Notes: a model not told the origin generated them from the sequence alone. Positions 29,819 through 40,736 are shown, counted from the stretch's first letter. The stretch: DNA of 64,000 nucleotides from Rhodococcus sp. B7740 (GCF_000954115.1 NZ_CP010797.1:3782001-3846000); one strand, 5' to 3'. Translations and numbers: made by a program.

Positions 29819-31270
29819 TCAGACGATCCGAACCAGAATTTCGGAGTGACCGGCCCGAATGACGTCGCCATCGGCCAACTGCCAGTCCTGCACCGGAGCG
29901 CCGTTGACGGTGGTGCCGTTGGTGGAACCGAGGTCGGAGAGCATGGCCACGCGGCCGTCCCACCGGATCTCGATGTGTCGACGCGAGACACCGGTGTCGG
30001 GGAGCCGGAACTGTGCATCCTGGCCACGGCCGATGATGTTCTGACCGTCACGGAGCTGGAAGTAGCGGCCGCTGCCGTCCTCGAGTTGCAGCGTGGCGGC
30101 GAGCGCCTGGCTCCGCCCTGCGTACGAGGCGGGCTGGTCGTAGCCGTAACCGTCCCCGCGGTCGCCCGCACCCTGCGGGTACCCACGGCCGTAGGCGGCC
30201 GGTGCAGGCGGGTAGTCGTAGCCGGGCTGCTGGTAGCCGGGCTGTTGATATCCGGCGGCCTGAGGCTCGGCATACCGGCCGGCCGGGTCGTTGTACGCCT
30301 GCTCCTGGTAGGGGGCCTCGGAGTACGCGGCACCCTGCTCGGCGGCGTTGTAGTCGTAGCCCTGGCCGTTGTAGCCCTGTGCGTTGTAGGCCTGCGCGTC
30401 GTATGCCTGGCCGTCGTACCCTTGCGCGTCGTAACCCTGGGCACCGTAACCCTGATCCTGGCCGCCGGGCGCGCCGTAGGCGTTGGGGTCGTAGCCCTGT
30501 TCCTGGCCGGCCGCGCTGTAGGCCTGACCCTGCTCGGGGTACGACTGCTCGTCGTAGCCACCGTTGTACGGCTGCTGGTCGTAGCGCGGATCGTGATCGG
30601 CAGGCGCGTAGGCCTGGGCGTCGTACCCGTTCTGCTCACGTGCGGGGTAGCGCGGATCCTGGCCACCGGCGTAACCGTTGCGCGTGCGCGGATCGGGACG
30701 ATGGCCGTCCGCGGGATCGCGCTGCGGGTCGTAGCCTGGGTTCTGCGTCATGTGGCCGGCTCCTGGTATCGACATCGGTGGGGCAGACGGTCGCTGCGTA
30801 GCTGAAGGGACGGGACTGGGTGCCGGCGGAGCCGATACGTTCTTCGGGGCCGAGGCACCCTGCTGCGCATTGCGGCCAGCAGTCGCCGATCGTCCCACAT
30901 CGGGATCGACCGAGCCACTGGCACGGAACTGTCCGGTGTGCAGGGTGGGCGAGGGCTCGAATCGAACCACCACGTCGCCGTAGGTCTGCCAGCCTTGATC
31001 GCGGATGTAATCGTCGAGGTGACGTGAGAACGCCTTGACCGTGAGTTCTCGGTCGCCGGCGAGCTCGGCGTGGTCCGAGCTGTTGATGGTGATGACGTAG
31101 CTGTTGGGTGCCAGCAGATGCCCGCCGTCCAGGGGCCGAACCAGATCCGACGCTTCCTGCTGGAGCGCTGCCTCCACCTCCGCCGGTACGACGCCTCCGC
31201 CGAACACGCGGGCGAAGACGTCGCCGACAGCGCCTTGGAGCTTGCGTTCGAAACGTTGAACGATGCCCAT
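29819..31270 (-). CDS. fhaA: FhaA: DUF3662 and FHA-domain protein with Tyr/Gln/Gly repeat linker
   Basis: Signalling scaffold that in mycobacteria binds the phosphorylated pseudokinase MviN and regulates peptidoglycan precursor flipping. The N-terminal DUF3662 domain (about 1-125, FERKLQGAVGDVFARVFGGGVVPAEVEAAL) is followed by about 260 residues of low-complexity Pro/Gln/Tyr/Asp linker with tandem QGYDA-like units, then a C-terminal FHA domain (IIGRGQDAQFRLPDTGVSRRHIEI; LGSTNGTTVNG). ATG at 31270 has AGGAGGGG five bases upstream; an ATG at 31288 is poorer. This is the first gene of the minus-strand kinase operon; TATATCAT at 31370-31377 (minus strand) is a possible -10 element. Confidence 0.95.
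   Translation of the reverse strand: MGIVQRFERKLQGAVGDVFARVFGGGVVPAEVEAALQQEASDLVRPLDGGHLLAPNSYVITINSSDHAELAGDRELTVKAFSRHLDDYIRDQGWQTYGDVVVRFEPSPTLHTGQFRASGSVDPDVGRSATAGRNAQQGASAPKNVSAPPAPSPVPSATQRPSAPPMSIPGAGHMTQNPGYDPQRDPADGHRPDPRTRNGYAGGQDPRYPAREQNGYDAQAYAPADHDPRYDQQPYNGGYDEQSYPEQGQAYSAAGQEQGYDPNAYGAPGGQDQGYGAQGYDAQGYDGQAYDAQAYNAQGYNGQGYDYNAAEQGAAYSEAPYQEQAYNDPAGRYAEPQAAGYQQPGYQQPGYDYPPAPAAYGRGYPQGAGDRGDGYGYDQPASYAGRSQALAATLQLEDGSGRYFQLRDGQNIIGRGQDAQFRLPDTGVSRRHIEIRWDGRVAMLSDLGSTNGTTVNGAPVQDWQLADGDVIRAGHSEILVRIV
30349..30454 (-). repeat. Tandem 15-bp coding repeat in fhaA
   Basis: About seven imperfect 15-bp units, each encoding five residues of the type Gly-Tyr-Asp/Asn-Ala/Gly-Gln. Third-position changes between units suggest old duplication with divergence. 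The array forms part of the flexible linker between DUF3662 and FHA and is a likely site of length variation between strains. Confidence 0.75.
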
Positions 31271-31477
31271 CGTGACCCCTCCTCTCACTGTGTTCTTCCA
31301 CCGTGTGGTGCCTGCTGGTGTGCAGGACGCGACGGCCGCGTGTCATCACGAAGTCGCGCTGCAAGCATGATATACGGTGCCACCGACGGGGACTGCTCGC
31401 CGCGGTCGGCTCCCGGCTGCTCGACGCGGCGATTTTCGAGCGCGGCATGGTGCGTGTTAGTGTTCTCGCCGTTACCC

Positions 31478-31563
31478 GGGCGGGTGGCGGAATGGCAGAC
31501 GCGCTGGCTTCAGGTGCCAGTGTCCTTCGGGACGTGGGGGTTCAAGTCCCCCTCCGCCCACCA
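31478..31563 (+). tRNA. tRNA-Leu (anticodon CAG)
   Basis: A class II tRNA with a long variable arm: acceptor GGGCGGG pairs with TCCGCCC, D-arm TGGCGGAATGGCAGACGCGC, anticodon loop CTTCAGG with CAG at 31511-31513, variable arm TGTCCTTCGGGACG, and T-arm GGGGG-TTCAAGT-CCCCC. The discriminator is A at 31560 and CCA is encoded at 31561-31563. It corresponds to leuT after fhaA in M. tuberculosis. TAGTGT (31458-31463) with TTTCGA 18 bases upstream is a possible promoter. Confidence 0.97.
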
Positions 31564-31564
31564 C

Positions 31565-31598
31565 ACTGGCCGCAGCTGATTCGATCGCTGCGGCCAGT
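31565..31598 (+). terminator. Terminator hairpin after tRNA-Leu
   Basis: ACTGGCCGCAGC and GCTGCGGCCAGT are perfect 12-bp inverted copies around a 10-base loop, two bases after the encoded CCA; AGTTTCTT follows. It should separate the tRNA from gltBD. Confidence 0.88.
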
Positions 31599-31992
31599 AG
31601 TTTCTTCCGGGTCGGTTTCCTCGCGGCCCGTTCCTCGAATCGTCCTACAGGCGTGTGATTCTCGGGCGATGTCGGCCGGGTGGTCCAGTACCCGGTCTCG
31701 ATGGCGTCTCGTATACGAGAATTCGCAGGTGAAAGCCCATAATAGGCTTACCTTATTTGCGGGGGCACCCAGGTGCTGACTTATCGTTCGTAGTTGGATC
31801 GGCCTCACCACGGCCGGATCCGTCGAGACCCTCACTTTTCTACCATGAGCTCACCCGCTCGTGCAGGGGAAAGCGTCGACGATCGACAGGTGCTGCTTCA
31901 ACGGCGAGGACGCACCGCAGGCCGTTCGTGCAGCCGGTTACACCACACCGTCGCCGACGAGTATCAAGGCTGGACTTATCCGAAGGCTAGGT
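31599..31992 (+). other. Leader region of gltBD, non-coding
   Basis: About 390 bp without a convincing gene. It holds an IdeR/DtxR-like half-site (31737-31755), a small hairpin GCACC-CA-GGTGC just after it, and GAAGG six bases before the gltB ATG. The gltB frame stays open back to 31861, but that extension has no RBS and no family resemblance, so it is read as leader. Confidence 0.6.
31737..31755 (+). promoter_or_regulatory. Candidate IdeR/DtxR iron-box half-site upstream of gltB
   Basis: The twelve bases AGGCTTACCTTA (31744-31755) match the right side of the DtxR/IdeR consensus (AGSCTWACCTWA) at every position. The left side matches poorly, about 14 of 19 overall. Glutamate synthase is an iron-sulphur flavoenzyme, so iron control would make sense. 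Binding is inferred. Confidence 0.4.
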
Positions 31993-34900
31993 ATGAAGCA
32001 CACTCCGGGCCCGCAAGGCCTCTACGATCCCGTCAACGAACACGACTCCTGTGGTGTCGCGTTCGTGGTGGACATGCACGGTCGACGCAGTCGCGACATC
32101 GTCGAGAAGGCGATCACCGCACTGGTCAACCTCGAGCACCGCGGTGCTGCCGGCTCCGAACCGAACACCGGTGACGGTGCGGGCATTCTGATCCAGGTTC
32201 CGGACGCGTTCTTCCGCGCCGTCGTAGATTTCGAGCTCCCCGCTGCCGGCGCGTACGCGACCGGTGTCGCGTTCCTTCCCCAGGGCCGCAGCGATGCCGC
32301 GCGTGCCTGCGAGGGTGTCGAGCGCATCGTCGAGAGCGAAGGCCTGTCGGTTCTGGGTTGGCGTGAGGTCCCCACCGACGACTCCTCCCTCGGAGCTCTG
32401 GCGCGCGATGCGATGCCGACCTTCCGTCAGCTGTTCCTCGCGGCTCCCGACGCGTCGGTCACCGACCTCGACCTCGAGCGGCGCGCATTCGTCATCCGTA
32501 AGCGCGTCGAGCACGAGCTGGGCGAAGAGGGCGCGGGCAAGGACGGCCCCGGCCGCGAAACCGTGTACTTCCCGTCGCTGTCCTCGCAGACGTTCGTCTA
32601 CAAGGGCATGCTGACGACGCCTCAGCTCAAGGGCTTCTACTTGGACCTGCAGGACGAGCGTGTGGAAAGCGCACTGGGACTTGTGCATTCGCGCTTCTCC
32701 ACCAACACGTTCCCGTCGTGGCCGCTGGCACATCCGTTCCGCCGCGTCGCCCACAACGGCGAGATCAACACCGCCACCGGCAACGAGAACTGGATGCGCG
32801 CCCGCGAGGCACTCATCACCTCCGACGTGTTCGGTGGCTCCGAGGCTCTCGAGAAGATCTTCCCCGTGGTCACCCACGGAGCAAGTGACACAGCACGTTT
32901 CGACGAGGTGCTCGAGCTGTTGCACCTCGGCGGCCGCAGCCTGCCCCACGCCGTGCTGATGATGATTCCCGAGGCCTGGGAGCGGCACGAGTCCATGGAC
33001 CCCGCACGTCGGGCGTTCTACAAGTACCACTCCTCGTTGATGGAGCCCTGGGACGGACCGGCCTCGGTGTGCTTCACCGACGGCACCGTCATCGGCGCGG
33101 TTCTCGACCGCAACGGCCTGCGCCCGAGCCGGCTGTGGGTCACCGACGACGGTCTGGTCGTCATGGCCTCCGAGGTCGGCGTGCTCGACATCGATCCGTC
33201 GAAGGTCGTCCGCAAGGTTCGCCTGCAGCCGGGCCGCATGTTCCTGGTGGACACCGCGCAGGGCCGCATCGTCTCCGACGACGAGATCAAGGACGAGCTC
33301 GCCGCCGAGCATCCGTACCAGCAGTGGCTCGACGAGGGCCTGACCTCGATCGACGACCTGCCCGAGCGTCCGCACGTGCACATGCCGCACGACCGCGTGC
33401 TCATCCGTCAGCAGATCTTCGGGTACACCACCGAGGAATTGAACGTGCTGGTCTCGCCGATGGCGAAGTCCGGTGCCGAGGCCATCGGTTCCATGGGTAC
33501 CGATACCCCGATCGCCGTGCTGTCGGCTCGTCCGCGGATGCTGTTCGACTACTTCTCGCAGCTGTTCGCGCAGGTCACCAACCCGCCACTCGACGCCATC
33601 CGCGAGGAGATCGTCACCAGCCTCGGCGGCACCATCGGACCCGAGGGCGATCTGCTCAACCCGGGTGCCGACGGCTGCAAGCAGATCGTGCTTCCGCAGC
33701 CCATCCTGCACAACGACGACCTCGCCAAGCTCGTCCACATCAACGACGAGGGCACGCAGGAAGAGCTGCGCTCGGTGGTCGTGCGCGGTCTCTACCCGGT
33801 GTCCGAGGGTGGTGAGGGCCTCCGAAAGTCGTTGGAGGCCATCCGCGCTCAGGTGTCCGCTGCCATCTCGGGCGGCGCGCGGATCATCGTGCTCTCGGAC
33901 CGTGAGTCCAGCGAGAAGCTCGCTCCGATTCCGTCGCTGCTGCTCACCTCGGCAGTGCACCATCACCTCGTCCGCGAGAAGACCCGAACCAAGGTCGGTC
34001 TGATCATCGAGGCCGGTGACGCCCGCGAGGTGCACCACATGGCTCTGCTCATCGGATTCGGTGCGGCAGCGGTCAACCCGTACATGGCGTTCGAGTCGAT
34101 CGAGGACATGATCGAGCGCGGTGCCCTCACCGACATCGAGTTCGACAAGGCCGTCGCCAACTACATCAAAGCCGCGGGCAAGGGCGTACTCAAGGTGATG
34201 TCCAAGATGGGCATCTCCACTCTCGCGTCGTACACCGGAGCCCAGCTGTTCCAGGTCATCGGCCTCTCGCAGGAACTGGTCGACGAGTACTTCACCGGCC
34301 TCAACAGCCACCTCGGCGGTATCGATCTCGATCAGGTCGCCGACGACGTCGCAGCGCGGCACGCGGTGGCGTACCTGGACAACCGTCAGGAGCGTGCGCA
34401 CCGCGAGCTCGAAACCGGCGGTGAGTACCAGTGGCGTCGCGAAGGGGAGTACCACCTCTTCAACCCGGACACGGTGTTCAAGCTGCAGCATTCCACTCGC
34501 ACCGGTCAGTACGACATCTTCAAGGAATACACGAAGATGGTCGACGACCAGTCCGAGCGCCTCGCGTCGCTGCGCGGTCTGTTCCGCTTCAAGACCGAAG
34601 AGCGACAGGCTATTTCGATCGACGAGGTCGAGCCGGCCAGCGAGATCGTCAAGCGTTTCTCCACGGGCGCGATGAGCTACGGCTCCATCTCGGCCGAGGC
34701 GCACGAGACCCTTGCCATCGCGATGAACCGTCTCGGCGGACGCTCGAACTCCGGTGAGGGCGGCGAGGACGTCTCGCGGTTCGAGCCGGACGAGAACGGT
34801 GACTGGCGACGCAGTGCCATCAAGCAGGTCGCGTCGGGACGTTTCGGCGTCACCTCGCACTACCTGACCAACTGCACCGACATCCAGATCAAGATGGCGC

Positions 34901-36582
34901 AGGGAGCCAAGCCCGGTGAGGGCGGCCAGCTTCCGGCGCACAAGGTGTACCCGTGGGTCGCCGAGGTTCGGCATTCGACGCCCGGCGTCGGCCTGATCTC
35001 GCCGCCGCCGCACCACGACATCTACTCCATCGAGGATCTCGCGCAGCTGATCCACGACCTCAAGAACGCCAACCCGCAGGCCCGCATTCACGTGAAGCTG
35101 GTTTCCGAGGTCGGCGTCGGAACGGTCGCCGCCGGTGTGTCCAAGGCGCACGCCGACGTGGTGCTCATCTCGGGCCACGACGGCGGCACCGGCGCGACGC
35201 CGCTGACGTCGGTCAAGCACGCGGGTGGACCGTGGGAGCTCGGGTTGGCCGAAACGCAGCAGACGTTGCTGCTCAACGGACTTCGCGATCGGATCGTCGT
35301 GCAGGTGGACGGTCAGCTCAAGACCGGCCGCGACGTCATGGTGGCCGCTCTGCTCGGCGGCGAGGAGTTCGGTTTCGCCACCGCTCCGCTCGTCGTCTCG
35401 GGCTGCATCATGATGCGCGTGTGCCACCTCGACACCTGCCCCGTCGGTGTTGCAACTCAGAATCCGTTGCTGCGCAAGCGGTTCGCAGGCAAGCCGGAGT
35501 TCGTCGAGAACTTCTTCATGTTCATCGCCGAAGAGGTTCGCGAGCTCATGGCCGAGCTCGGGTTCCGCACGCTCGACGAGGCCGTCGGTCAGGTGGGTCT
35601 GCTGGACACCACCGCGGCCAAGGAGCATTGGAAGGCGTCGAAGCTGGATCTGGCACCGATTCTCGAAGAGGTCGAGTCGGCGTTCATGAACCAGAACCTG
35701 TACAACACCGGCGTCCAGGATCACGGTCTCGACAAGGCTCTCGATCAGCAGCTCATCTCGGCCAGCCGCAATGCGTTGGACAGGGGTGAGAAGGTCGCGT
35801 TCGAGTCCAAGATCACCAACGTCAACCGCACCGTCGGCACGATGCTGGGGCACGAGGTCACCAAGGCCTACGGCGGCGTCGGCCTGCCGGACGACACCAT
35901 CGAGATCACCTTCACCGGCTCGGCCGGCAACAGTTTCGGTGCGTTCGTGCCCTCCGGTATGACGCTCCGACTCAACGGCGATGCCAACGACTTCGTCGGC
36001 AAGGGACTCTCCGGTGGACATCTGGTGTTGCGCCCGTCGCTGAATGCTCCGAAGGGATTCGTCGCCGAGGACAACATCATCGGCGGCAACGTGTTCCTGT
36101 TCGGTGCCACCAGCGGTGAGGCTCTCATCCGCGGCGTCGTCGGCGAGCGTTTCGCCGTTCGTAACTCCGGTGCCGTTGCCGTCGTCGAAGGCGTCGGAGA
36201 TCACGGCTGCGAGTACATGACCGGCGGCAAGGTCGTCATCCTCGGCTCGACGGGCCGCAACTTCGGTGCCGGTATGTCCGGCGGAGTCGCGTTCGTGTTC
36301 GATCCGAACAAGACGTTCGAGGCCAACCTCAACACCGAGCTGGTCGACATCGAAGAGCTCGAAGGTGACGAGTTCACCTGGCTGAAGGACATCGTCACCC
36401 GCCATCAGGAGCAGACCGGCTCCGAGGTGGCCGAGCGGATCCTCGCGGATTGGTCACAGCAGGTGAACCATTTCGTGAAGGTCATGCCTCGCGACTACAA
36501 GAAGGTACTGCTGGCCATTTCCGAAGCCGAGAAGAACGGCGCGGACGTGGACGAAGCGATCATGGAGGCAGCTCGTGGGTGA
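31993..36582 (+). CDS. gltB: Glutamate synthase (GOGAT), large subunit
   Basis: Transfers the amide of glutamine to 2-oxoglutarate, giving two glutamates; main ammonium-assimilation enzyme with glutamine synthetase. The 1529-residue product has a short propeptide before the nucleophile Cys20 (HDSCGVAF), a class II amidotransferase domain to about 430, a central domain, an FMN domain ([27 protein letters not shown]) and the [3Fe-4S] cysteines in [16 protein letters not shown], then a C-terminal beta-helix with Gly-rich repeats. ATG at 31993 has GAAGG six bases upstream. It overlaps gltD by 8 bases. Confidence 0.98.
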   Translation: MKHTPGPQGLYDPVNEHDSCGVAFVVDMHGRRSRDIVEKAITALVNLEHRGAAGSEPNTGDGAGILIQVPDAFFRAVVDFELPAAGAYATGVAFLPQGRSDAARACEGVERIVESEGLSVLGWREVPTDDSSLGALARDAMPTFRQLFLAAPDASVTDLDLERRAFVIRKRVEHELGEEGAGKDGPGRETVYFPSLSSQTFVYKGMLTTPQLKGFYLDLQDERVESALGLVHSRFSTNTFPSWPLAHPFRRVAHNGEINTATGNENWMRAREALITSDVFGGSEALEKIFPVVTHGASDTARFDEVLELLHLGGRSLPHAVLMMIPEAWERHESMDPARRAFYKYHSSLMEPWDGPASVCFTDGTVIGAVLDRNGLRPSRLWVTDDGLVVMASEVGVLDIDPSKVVRKVRLQPGRMFLVDTAQGRIVSDDEIKDELAAEHPYQQWLDEGLTSIDDLPERPHVHMPHDRVLIRQQIFGYTTEELNVLVSPMAKSGAEAIGSMGTDTPIAVLSARPRMLFDYFSQLFAQVTNPPLDAIREEIVTSLGGTIGPEGDLLNPGADGCKQIVLPQPILHNDDLAKLVHINDEGTQEELRSVVVRGLYPVSEGGEGLRKSLEAIRAQVSAAISGGARIIVLSDRESSEKLAPIPSLLLTSAVHHHLVREKTRTKVGLIIEAGDAREVHHMALLIGFGAAAVNPYMAFESIEDMIERGALTDIEFDKAVANYIKAAGKGVLKVMSKMGISTLASYTGAQLFQVIGLSQELVDEYFTGLNSHLGGIDLDQVADDVAARHAVAYLDNRQERAHRELETGGEYQWRREGEYHLFNPDTVFKLQHSTRTGQYDIFKEYTKMVDDQSERLASLRGLFRFKTEERQAISIDEVEPASEIVKRFSTGAMSYGSISAEAHETLAIAMNRLGGRSNSGEGGEDVSRFEPDENGDWRRSAIKQVASGRFGVTSHYLTNCTDIQIKMAQGAKPGEGGQLPAHKVYPWVAEVRHSTPGVGLISPPPHHDIYSIEDLAQLIHDLKNANPQARIHVKLVSEVGVGTVAAGVSKAHADVVLISGHDGGTGATPLTSVKHAGGPWELGLAETQQTLLLNGLRDRIVVQVDGQLKTGRDVMVAALLGGEEFGFATAPLVVSGCIMMRVCHLDTCPVGVATQNPLLRKRFAGKPEFVENFFMFIAEEVRELMAELGFRTLDEAVGQVGLLDTTAAKEHWKASKLDLAPILEEVESAFMNQNLYNTGVQDHGLDKALDQQLISASRNALDRGEKVAFESKITNVNRTVGTMLGHEVTKAYGGVGLPDDTIEITFTGSAGNSFGAFVPSGMTLRLNGDANDFVGKGLSGGHLVLRPSLNAPKGFVAEDNIIGGNVFLFGATSGEALIRGVVGERFAVRNSGAVAVVEGVGDHGCEYMTGGKVVILGSTGRNFGAGMSGGVAFVFDPNKTFEANLNTELVDIEELEGDEFTWLKDIVTRHQEQTGSEVAERILADWSQQVNHFVKVMPRDYKKVLLAISEAEKNGADVDEAIMEAARG

Positions 36583-38026
36583 CCCACAGGGATTTCTGAA
36601 GAACACGGTCCGCGAAGTGCCGAAGCGGCGCCCCGTCGACCTGCGCCTGATGGACTGGAAAGAGGTCTACGAGGACTTCTCGAAGGACACCTTGCGCACG
36701 CAGGCCAGTCGATGCATGGACTGCGGTATTCCGTTCTGCCACAACGGCTGCCCGCTGGGTAACCTGATTCCCGAGTGGAACGACCTGGTGTTCAAGGACC
36801 GCTGGCGCGACAGCATCGATCGACTGCACGCCACCAACAACTTCCCGGAATTCACCGGTCGGTTGTGCCCCGCCCCGTGCGAGGCGGCGTGTGTCCTGGG
36901 CATCAATCAGGATCCGGTCACCATCAAGCAGGTCGAGGTCGAGATCATCGACAAGGCCTTCGAAGAGGGATGGGTCACGCCGGTCTACCCGACGCATCTG
37001 ACCGGCAAGACCGTCGCCGTCGTCGGCTCCGGACCCGCGGGACTCGCTGCAGCGCAGCAGCTCACCCGCGCCGGGCACACCGTCACGGTGTTCGAGCGGG
37101 CAGATCGCATCGGCGGATTGCTGCGATACGGCATCCCCGAGTTCAAGATGGAGAAGCGCCACATCGACCGTCGCCTGGCGCAGATGGAGGCCGAGGGCAC
37201 CGTCTTCCGCACCGGTGTCGATGTGGGCGTCGACATCTCGGCCGACGAACTGCGCGAGCAGTTCGATGCCGTGGTCCTCTCAGGCGGCGCCACCGCATGG
37301 CGCGACCTGCCCATCGAGGGCCGCGAGCTCGACGGCATCTACCAGGCCATGGAGTTCCTGCCGCACGCCAACCGCGTCCAGCAGGGCGACTTCGCCGCGC
37401 CGCCGGTGAGCGCCGAGGGCAAAAAGGTCGTCATCATCGGCGGCGGCGACACCGGGGCCGACTGCCTCGGTACCTCGCACCGTCAGGGCGCAGAAAGCGT
37501 CCACCAGTTCGAGATCATGGCCCGCCCGCCCGAGGAGCGTGCGACGTCCACCCCGTGGCCGACGTACCCACTGATGTACCGGGTGGCCTCGGCCCACGAA
37601 GAGGGTGGCGAACGCGTCTTCTCCGTCAACACCGAGCGTTTCGTCGGCGAAGACGGCAAGGTCACCGCACTCGAAGCCTGCGAGGTCGAGTTCAAGGCGG
37701 GCAAGTTCGAGAAGGTCGAGGGCAGTGAATTCACCCTCGAAGCCGATCTGGTTCTGCTCGCCATGGGATTCGTCGGACCGGAGAAGGGCGGCCTGCTGAC
37801 CGACCTGGGTGTCGACTTCAACCAGCGCGGCAACGTCGAGCGCACCAACGAGTGGGTCACCAACGTCCCCGGCGTGTTCGTCGCCGGCGACATGGGCCGC
37901 GGCCAGTCGCTCATCGTGTGGGCCATCGCCGAGGGCCGGTCCTGCGCGGCCGCCGTCGACACCTTCCTGCAGGGAGCAACGGCGCTACCGGCGCCGATCG
38001 TGCCCACTCAGGCACCGCAGCGGTAA
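36575..38026 (+). CDS. gltD: Glutamate synthase, small subunit
   Basis: NADPH-oxidising FAD subunit that passes electrons through [4Fe-4S] clusters to GltB. The 483 residues show N-terminal cluster cysteines ([16 protein letters not shown] and [12 protein letters not shown]), the FAD-binding [36 protein letters not shown], the NADPH-binding [15 protein letters not shown], and the closing FAD motif [22 protein letters not shown]. The GTG start lies inside the end of gltB. A long perfect hairpin follows the stop codon. Confidence 0.97.
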   Translation: MGDPQGFLKNTVREVPKRRPVDLRLMDWKEVYEDFSKDTLRTQASRCMDCGIPFCHNGCPLGNLIPEWNDLVFKDRWRDSIDRLHATNNFPEFTGRLCPAPCEAACVLGINQDPVTIKQVEVEIIDKAFEEGWVTPVYPTHLTGKTVAVVGSGPAGLAAAQQLTRAGHTVTVFERADRIGGLLRYGIPEFKMEKRHIDRRLAQMEAEGTVFRTGVDVGVDISADELREQFDAVVLSGGATAWRDLPIEGRELDGIYQAMEFLPHANRVQQGDFAAPPVSAEGKKVVIIGGGDTGADCLGTSHRQGAESVHQFEIMARPPEERATSTPWPTYPLMYRVASAHEEGGERVFSVNTERFVGEDGKVTALEACEVEFKAGKFEKVEGSEFTLEADLVLLAMGFVGPEKGGLLTDLGVDFNQRGNVERTNEWVTNVPGVFVAGDMGRGQSLIVWAIAEGRSCAAAVDTFLQGATALPAPIVPTQAPQR

Positions 38027-38045
38027 GTCGCGTTTCTCCGCCGAG

Positions 38046-38093
38046 CTCGAAGTTGTGGACGGATCGAGGTCCGATTCCGTCCACAACTTCGAG
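38046..38093 (+). terminator. Perfect 18-bp hairpin after gltBD
   Basis: CTCGAAGTTGTGGACGGA and TCCGTCCACAACTTCGAG are exact inverted copies around a 12-base loop, 20 bases after the gltD stop. There is no T-run. It is the longest perfect stem among the terminators here. Confidence 0.85.
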
Positions 38094-38226
38094 TTCGTCT
38101 GCTTTCCGCTGCCATTCGACACACGGTTACGTTCGTTAACCATGTAGGCATCTGATGGTCACAGGCCGCTGTCATTGTGGTGATCGAACAACGAAGCGCG
38201 TTCGACCACCAGTGAGGCCCCCTCCC

Positions 38227-39132
38227 ATGAGTGTCAAGAAGATCTGCGCCGGTATCGGCGTCGCTGCAGCTGTTGCATCCGGAATCGTCGTCGGAACGGC
38301 TTCGCCCGCCGCCGCGGACCCGGCCGATTGCCCGGCGATGTACGTCGTGGCCATTCCGGGCACCTGGGAGACCAGCTCGGGTGCGGCCCCCAAGCCGGGC
38401 ATGCTGACCGACGTCACCGATCGTCTCGGTGGCGACATCCGCACCGACTACGTCTCGTATCCCGCGACCGCGTTCCCCTGGGAGGGCGAGGTGTACGGGC
38501 AATCACGCGCCGAAGCCGTCGCCAACGCGGGCGGGATGCTGAAGGCCATGGCCGATCGTTGTGGCGCAACGAAACTGGGCATCATCGGGTACAGCCAGGG
38601 TGCCGACGCGGCGGGCGATCTCGCCGCGGCCATCGGCACCGGAGTGGGCGTGGTGCCCGCGGACAAGGTGGTCGCCGTGGGGCTGATCTCCGACCCGAAG
38701 CGCTCCGACACCGACGCTCTCGTGGGGCCCGCCGTGGTCGGAACCGGGGTCGGTGGACCCCGCGTCGGTGGATTCGGCTACGTCAGCCCCGTGGTGCGGA
38801 CGTTCTGTGCCGTCGGCGACCTGTACTGCTCGACGCCCAAGGACGATTACGTCGCGCGGCTGGCCGGCTTCTTGGCCGTCTCGTCGAACCCCGCGCCGAA
38901 CGTCGCCGATCAGTACTCGCAGGAAGCGCAGTCCCTGATCGCGGACCTCGCCGCGGCCGGTGGTCTGCCGGTGTTGCAGGGCCAGCTCACCGATCAAGCG
39001 AACGCTCAGCGTCAGCGTGAGATCGAGGCGTTCTACCGTTCGGGTATCCACCAGGAGTACCAGAGCTACGACGTCGGGGGCGGCCAGTCCGCGACTCGGT
39101 GGTTGGCGCGCTACCTCGCCGACGCGGTCTGA
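38227..39132 (+). CDS. Secreted cutinase-family serine esterase
   Basis: Exported alpha/beta hydrolase of 301 residues. The signal peptide (MSVKKICAGIGVAAAVASGIVVG) ends at SPAAA-DPAD near residue 30. The nucleophile is Ser123 in GIIGYSQGADAAG; the acid is likely Asp198 in FCAVGDLYC, and the only His of the protein, His275 in SGIHQEYQSYDV, is the probable base. About 55 residues rich in Gln and Ala separate Asp and His, an insertion relative to short cutinases. Cys35, Cys112, Cys194 and Cys201 can form disulphides. ATG at 38227 is chosen by the signal peptide. The 3' end overlaps the convergent MFS gene by 22 bp. Confidence 0.9.
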   Translation: MSVKKICAGIGVAAAVASGIVVGTASPAAADPADCPAMYVVAIPGTWETSSGAAPKPGMLTDVTDRLGGDIRTDYVSYPATAFPWEGEVYGQSRAEAVANAGGMLKAMADRCGATKLGIIGYSQGADAAGDLAAAIGTGVGVVPADKVVAVGLISDPKRSDTDALVGPAVVGTGVGGPRVGGFGYVSPVVRTFCAVGDLYCSTPKDDYVARLAGFLAVSSNPAPNVADQYSQEAQSLIADLAAAGGLPVLQGQLTDQANAQRQREIEAFYRSGIHQEYQSYDVGGGQSATRWLARYLADAV

Positions 39133-40637
39133 CGGCGTAGCAGCACGAAAACCGCCACAGCGCTGACGGCCATCAGACCGGCGCTCCAGCCGGCCGCGAG
39201 GTTGAAGCCGTCGACGAACGACGAGTTCGCGACGGTGGTCAGTTGCGAGGCGAACGGCTCGGGCAGGTAGTCCGCGACGGCGACGGCACCGCCTATGGTT
39301 TCTCGTGCGGGGTCCGCTATCTCGGCAGGGGTGCCCGCCGGGATGGCGTCGTCCATGCGGTGCCGGTAGACGGTGCTGCCGATCGTGCCGAGGATCGCGA
39401 TACCCACGGCGCCGCCCAGTTCGGCTCCGGTTTCCGACAGTGCCGATGCGGCACCGGCCTTTTCGGGTGCCGCGGCGGTCAGGACGATGTCGGAGTTGAG
39501 CGTCGACGCCGCGCCGATGCCGAACGTCAGCAGAGCCATTCCGGTCAGGAGTAACGGTAGGCCCGAGTTGCTGGTGACGAAGACCATTGCCACACAACCG
39601 AATCCGATGAAAGCCAGGCCGCAGGCGATGATGGTGCCCGTATGGATGACCTTACTCATCGTCGGTGCCAACACAGCTCCGGTCGCTGCAGCCGCGGCGG
39701 GAATCAACAACCACAATCCGGCCTCGAGCGGCCCGAGTCCGACTACCAGCTGGAGATACTGCGCGGCGAACAGGCTGAAGCCGGTCATCGCGAAGATCAC
39801 CAGGAACTGCACGACGACGGCTGCACTGAAGGCACGTTCGGCGAACAGCGTGACGTCGATCAAAGGGTGTGCTGCCTTCCGTTGCCGGATGACGAACACT
39901 GCACCGAGCGTCAGCCCGACGAGGGCGGTGACGATCATTGCCGCGTCGATCCCCTCCTGTGCACCGTGTTTGATGGCGAACACGATCGAGAGCATCGAGG
40001 AGATAGCGAGAATCACGCTGATGGGATCGAACTTCCCGGGGTCGGAGTCCTTGAACTCGGGGACCAGAAACGGGGCGGCGACGAAAAGTACCACCATGAT
40101 CGGAATGTTGATCAGGAACACCGAGCCCCACCAGAAGTGTTCGAGCAGAACACCGCCGATGACAGGGCCCACTGCTGCTCCACCGGCGAAGCCGGCAGTC
40201 CACAGGCCGATGGCTTCCTTTCGCTGAGTGGGGTCGTGAAACATGTTGCGGATCAACGACAATGTGCTCGGCGCAATGGTGGCTCCGCCGATTCCCAGCA
40301 GAGCGCGCGCCGCGAGCAGCATCTCGGGAGAGGTGGACAACGTCGCGGCCAGAGACGCCACTCCGAACACGACGGCACCGATCATGAGCAGGGTGCGCCT
40401 GCCGATGCGATCGCCCAGCGAGCCCATGGTGATCAGTAGGCCGGCAAGCAGAAATCCGTAGATGTCGAGAATCCACAACGACTGATTGCTGGTGGGTTCG
40501 AGATCGGCCGTCATGAACGGCAGGGCCAGGTACAACACCGACATGTCCATCGACACGACGAGAATCGGCACCACCAGCACTGCGAGGCCGAGCCACTCCT
40601 TACCGGTGGCGCGCTGGTCGGTTGCCGTCTGGCTCAC
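39111..40637 (-). CDS. MFS drug transporter, DHA2 (QacA/SmvA-like)
   Basis: Proton-driven efflux pump with 14 predicted helices in 508 residues. Motifs: MDMSVLYLALPFMTADLEPTSNQSLWILDIYGF (membrane-embedded Asp and DHA2 helix 1), GSLGDRIGRRTLLMIGAVVFG (motif A), LGIGGATIAPSTLSLIRNMF, and AGFAGGAAVGPVIGGVLLEHFWWGSVFLINIPI (antiporter motif C). These match the QacA/SmvA/LfrA group pumping cationic dyes and antiseptics. The only nearby gene on its 5' side is the ABM monooxygenase, which is divergent. No dedicated repressor is adjacent. The substrate is inferred from family. Confidence 0.93.
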   Translation of the reverse strand: MSQTATDQRATGKEWLGLAVLVVPILVVSMDMSVLYLALPFMTADLEPTSNQSLWILDIYGFLLAGLLITMGSLGDRIGRRTLLMIGAVVFGVASLAATLSTSPEMLLAARALLGIGGATIAPSTLSLIRNMFHDPTQRKEAIGLWTAGFAGGAAVGPVIGGVLLEHFWWGSVFLINIPIMVVLFVAAPFLVPEFKDSDPGKFDPISVILAISSMLSIVFAIKHGAQEGIDAAMIVTALVGLTLGAVFVIRQRKAAHPLIDVTLFAERAFSAAVVVQFLVIFAMTGFSLFAAQYLQLVVGLGPLEAGLWLLIPAAAAATGAVLAPTMSKVIHTGTIIACGLAFIGFGCVAMVFVTSNSGLPLLLTGMALLTFGIGAASTLNSDIVLTAAAPEKAGAASALSETGAELGGAVGIAILGTIGSTVYRHRMDDAIPAGTPAEIADPARETIGGAVAVADYLPEPFASQLTTVANSSFVDGFNLAAGWSAGLMAVSAVAVFVLLRRQTASAR

Positions 40638-40736
40638 TGTGGTTTCCCTTCCCGAATGGACACCTCAGCTTAGGGGGATCGGGAGTACGTTCGGTGAAGA
40701 AACATGTCTCTCGCCGAACGAAGGAAAAATCACCTC

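Noticed and set aside
30349-30454. Regularly repeated sequence considered as a CRISPR array
   Set aside because: Units are 15 bp, imperfect, without spacers and in frame with fhaA; it is a coding tandem repeat.
31861-31992. Extension of the gltB frame by 44 codons
   Set aside because: No RBS at 31861, no match to GltB, and the ATG at 31993 has a good RBS and gives a normal propeptide length before Cys20.
31987-36405. 1,472-codon open frame on the strand opposite gltB
   Set aside because: It is the antisense of a certain gene in high-GC DNA, with codon composition (Val/Asp/Leu/Gly/Arg-rich) typical of such shadows and no recognisable domain.
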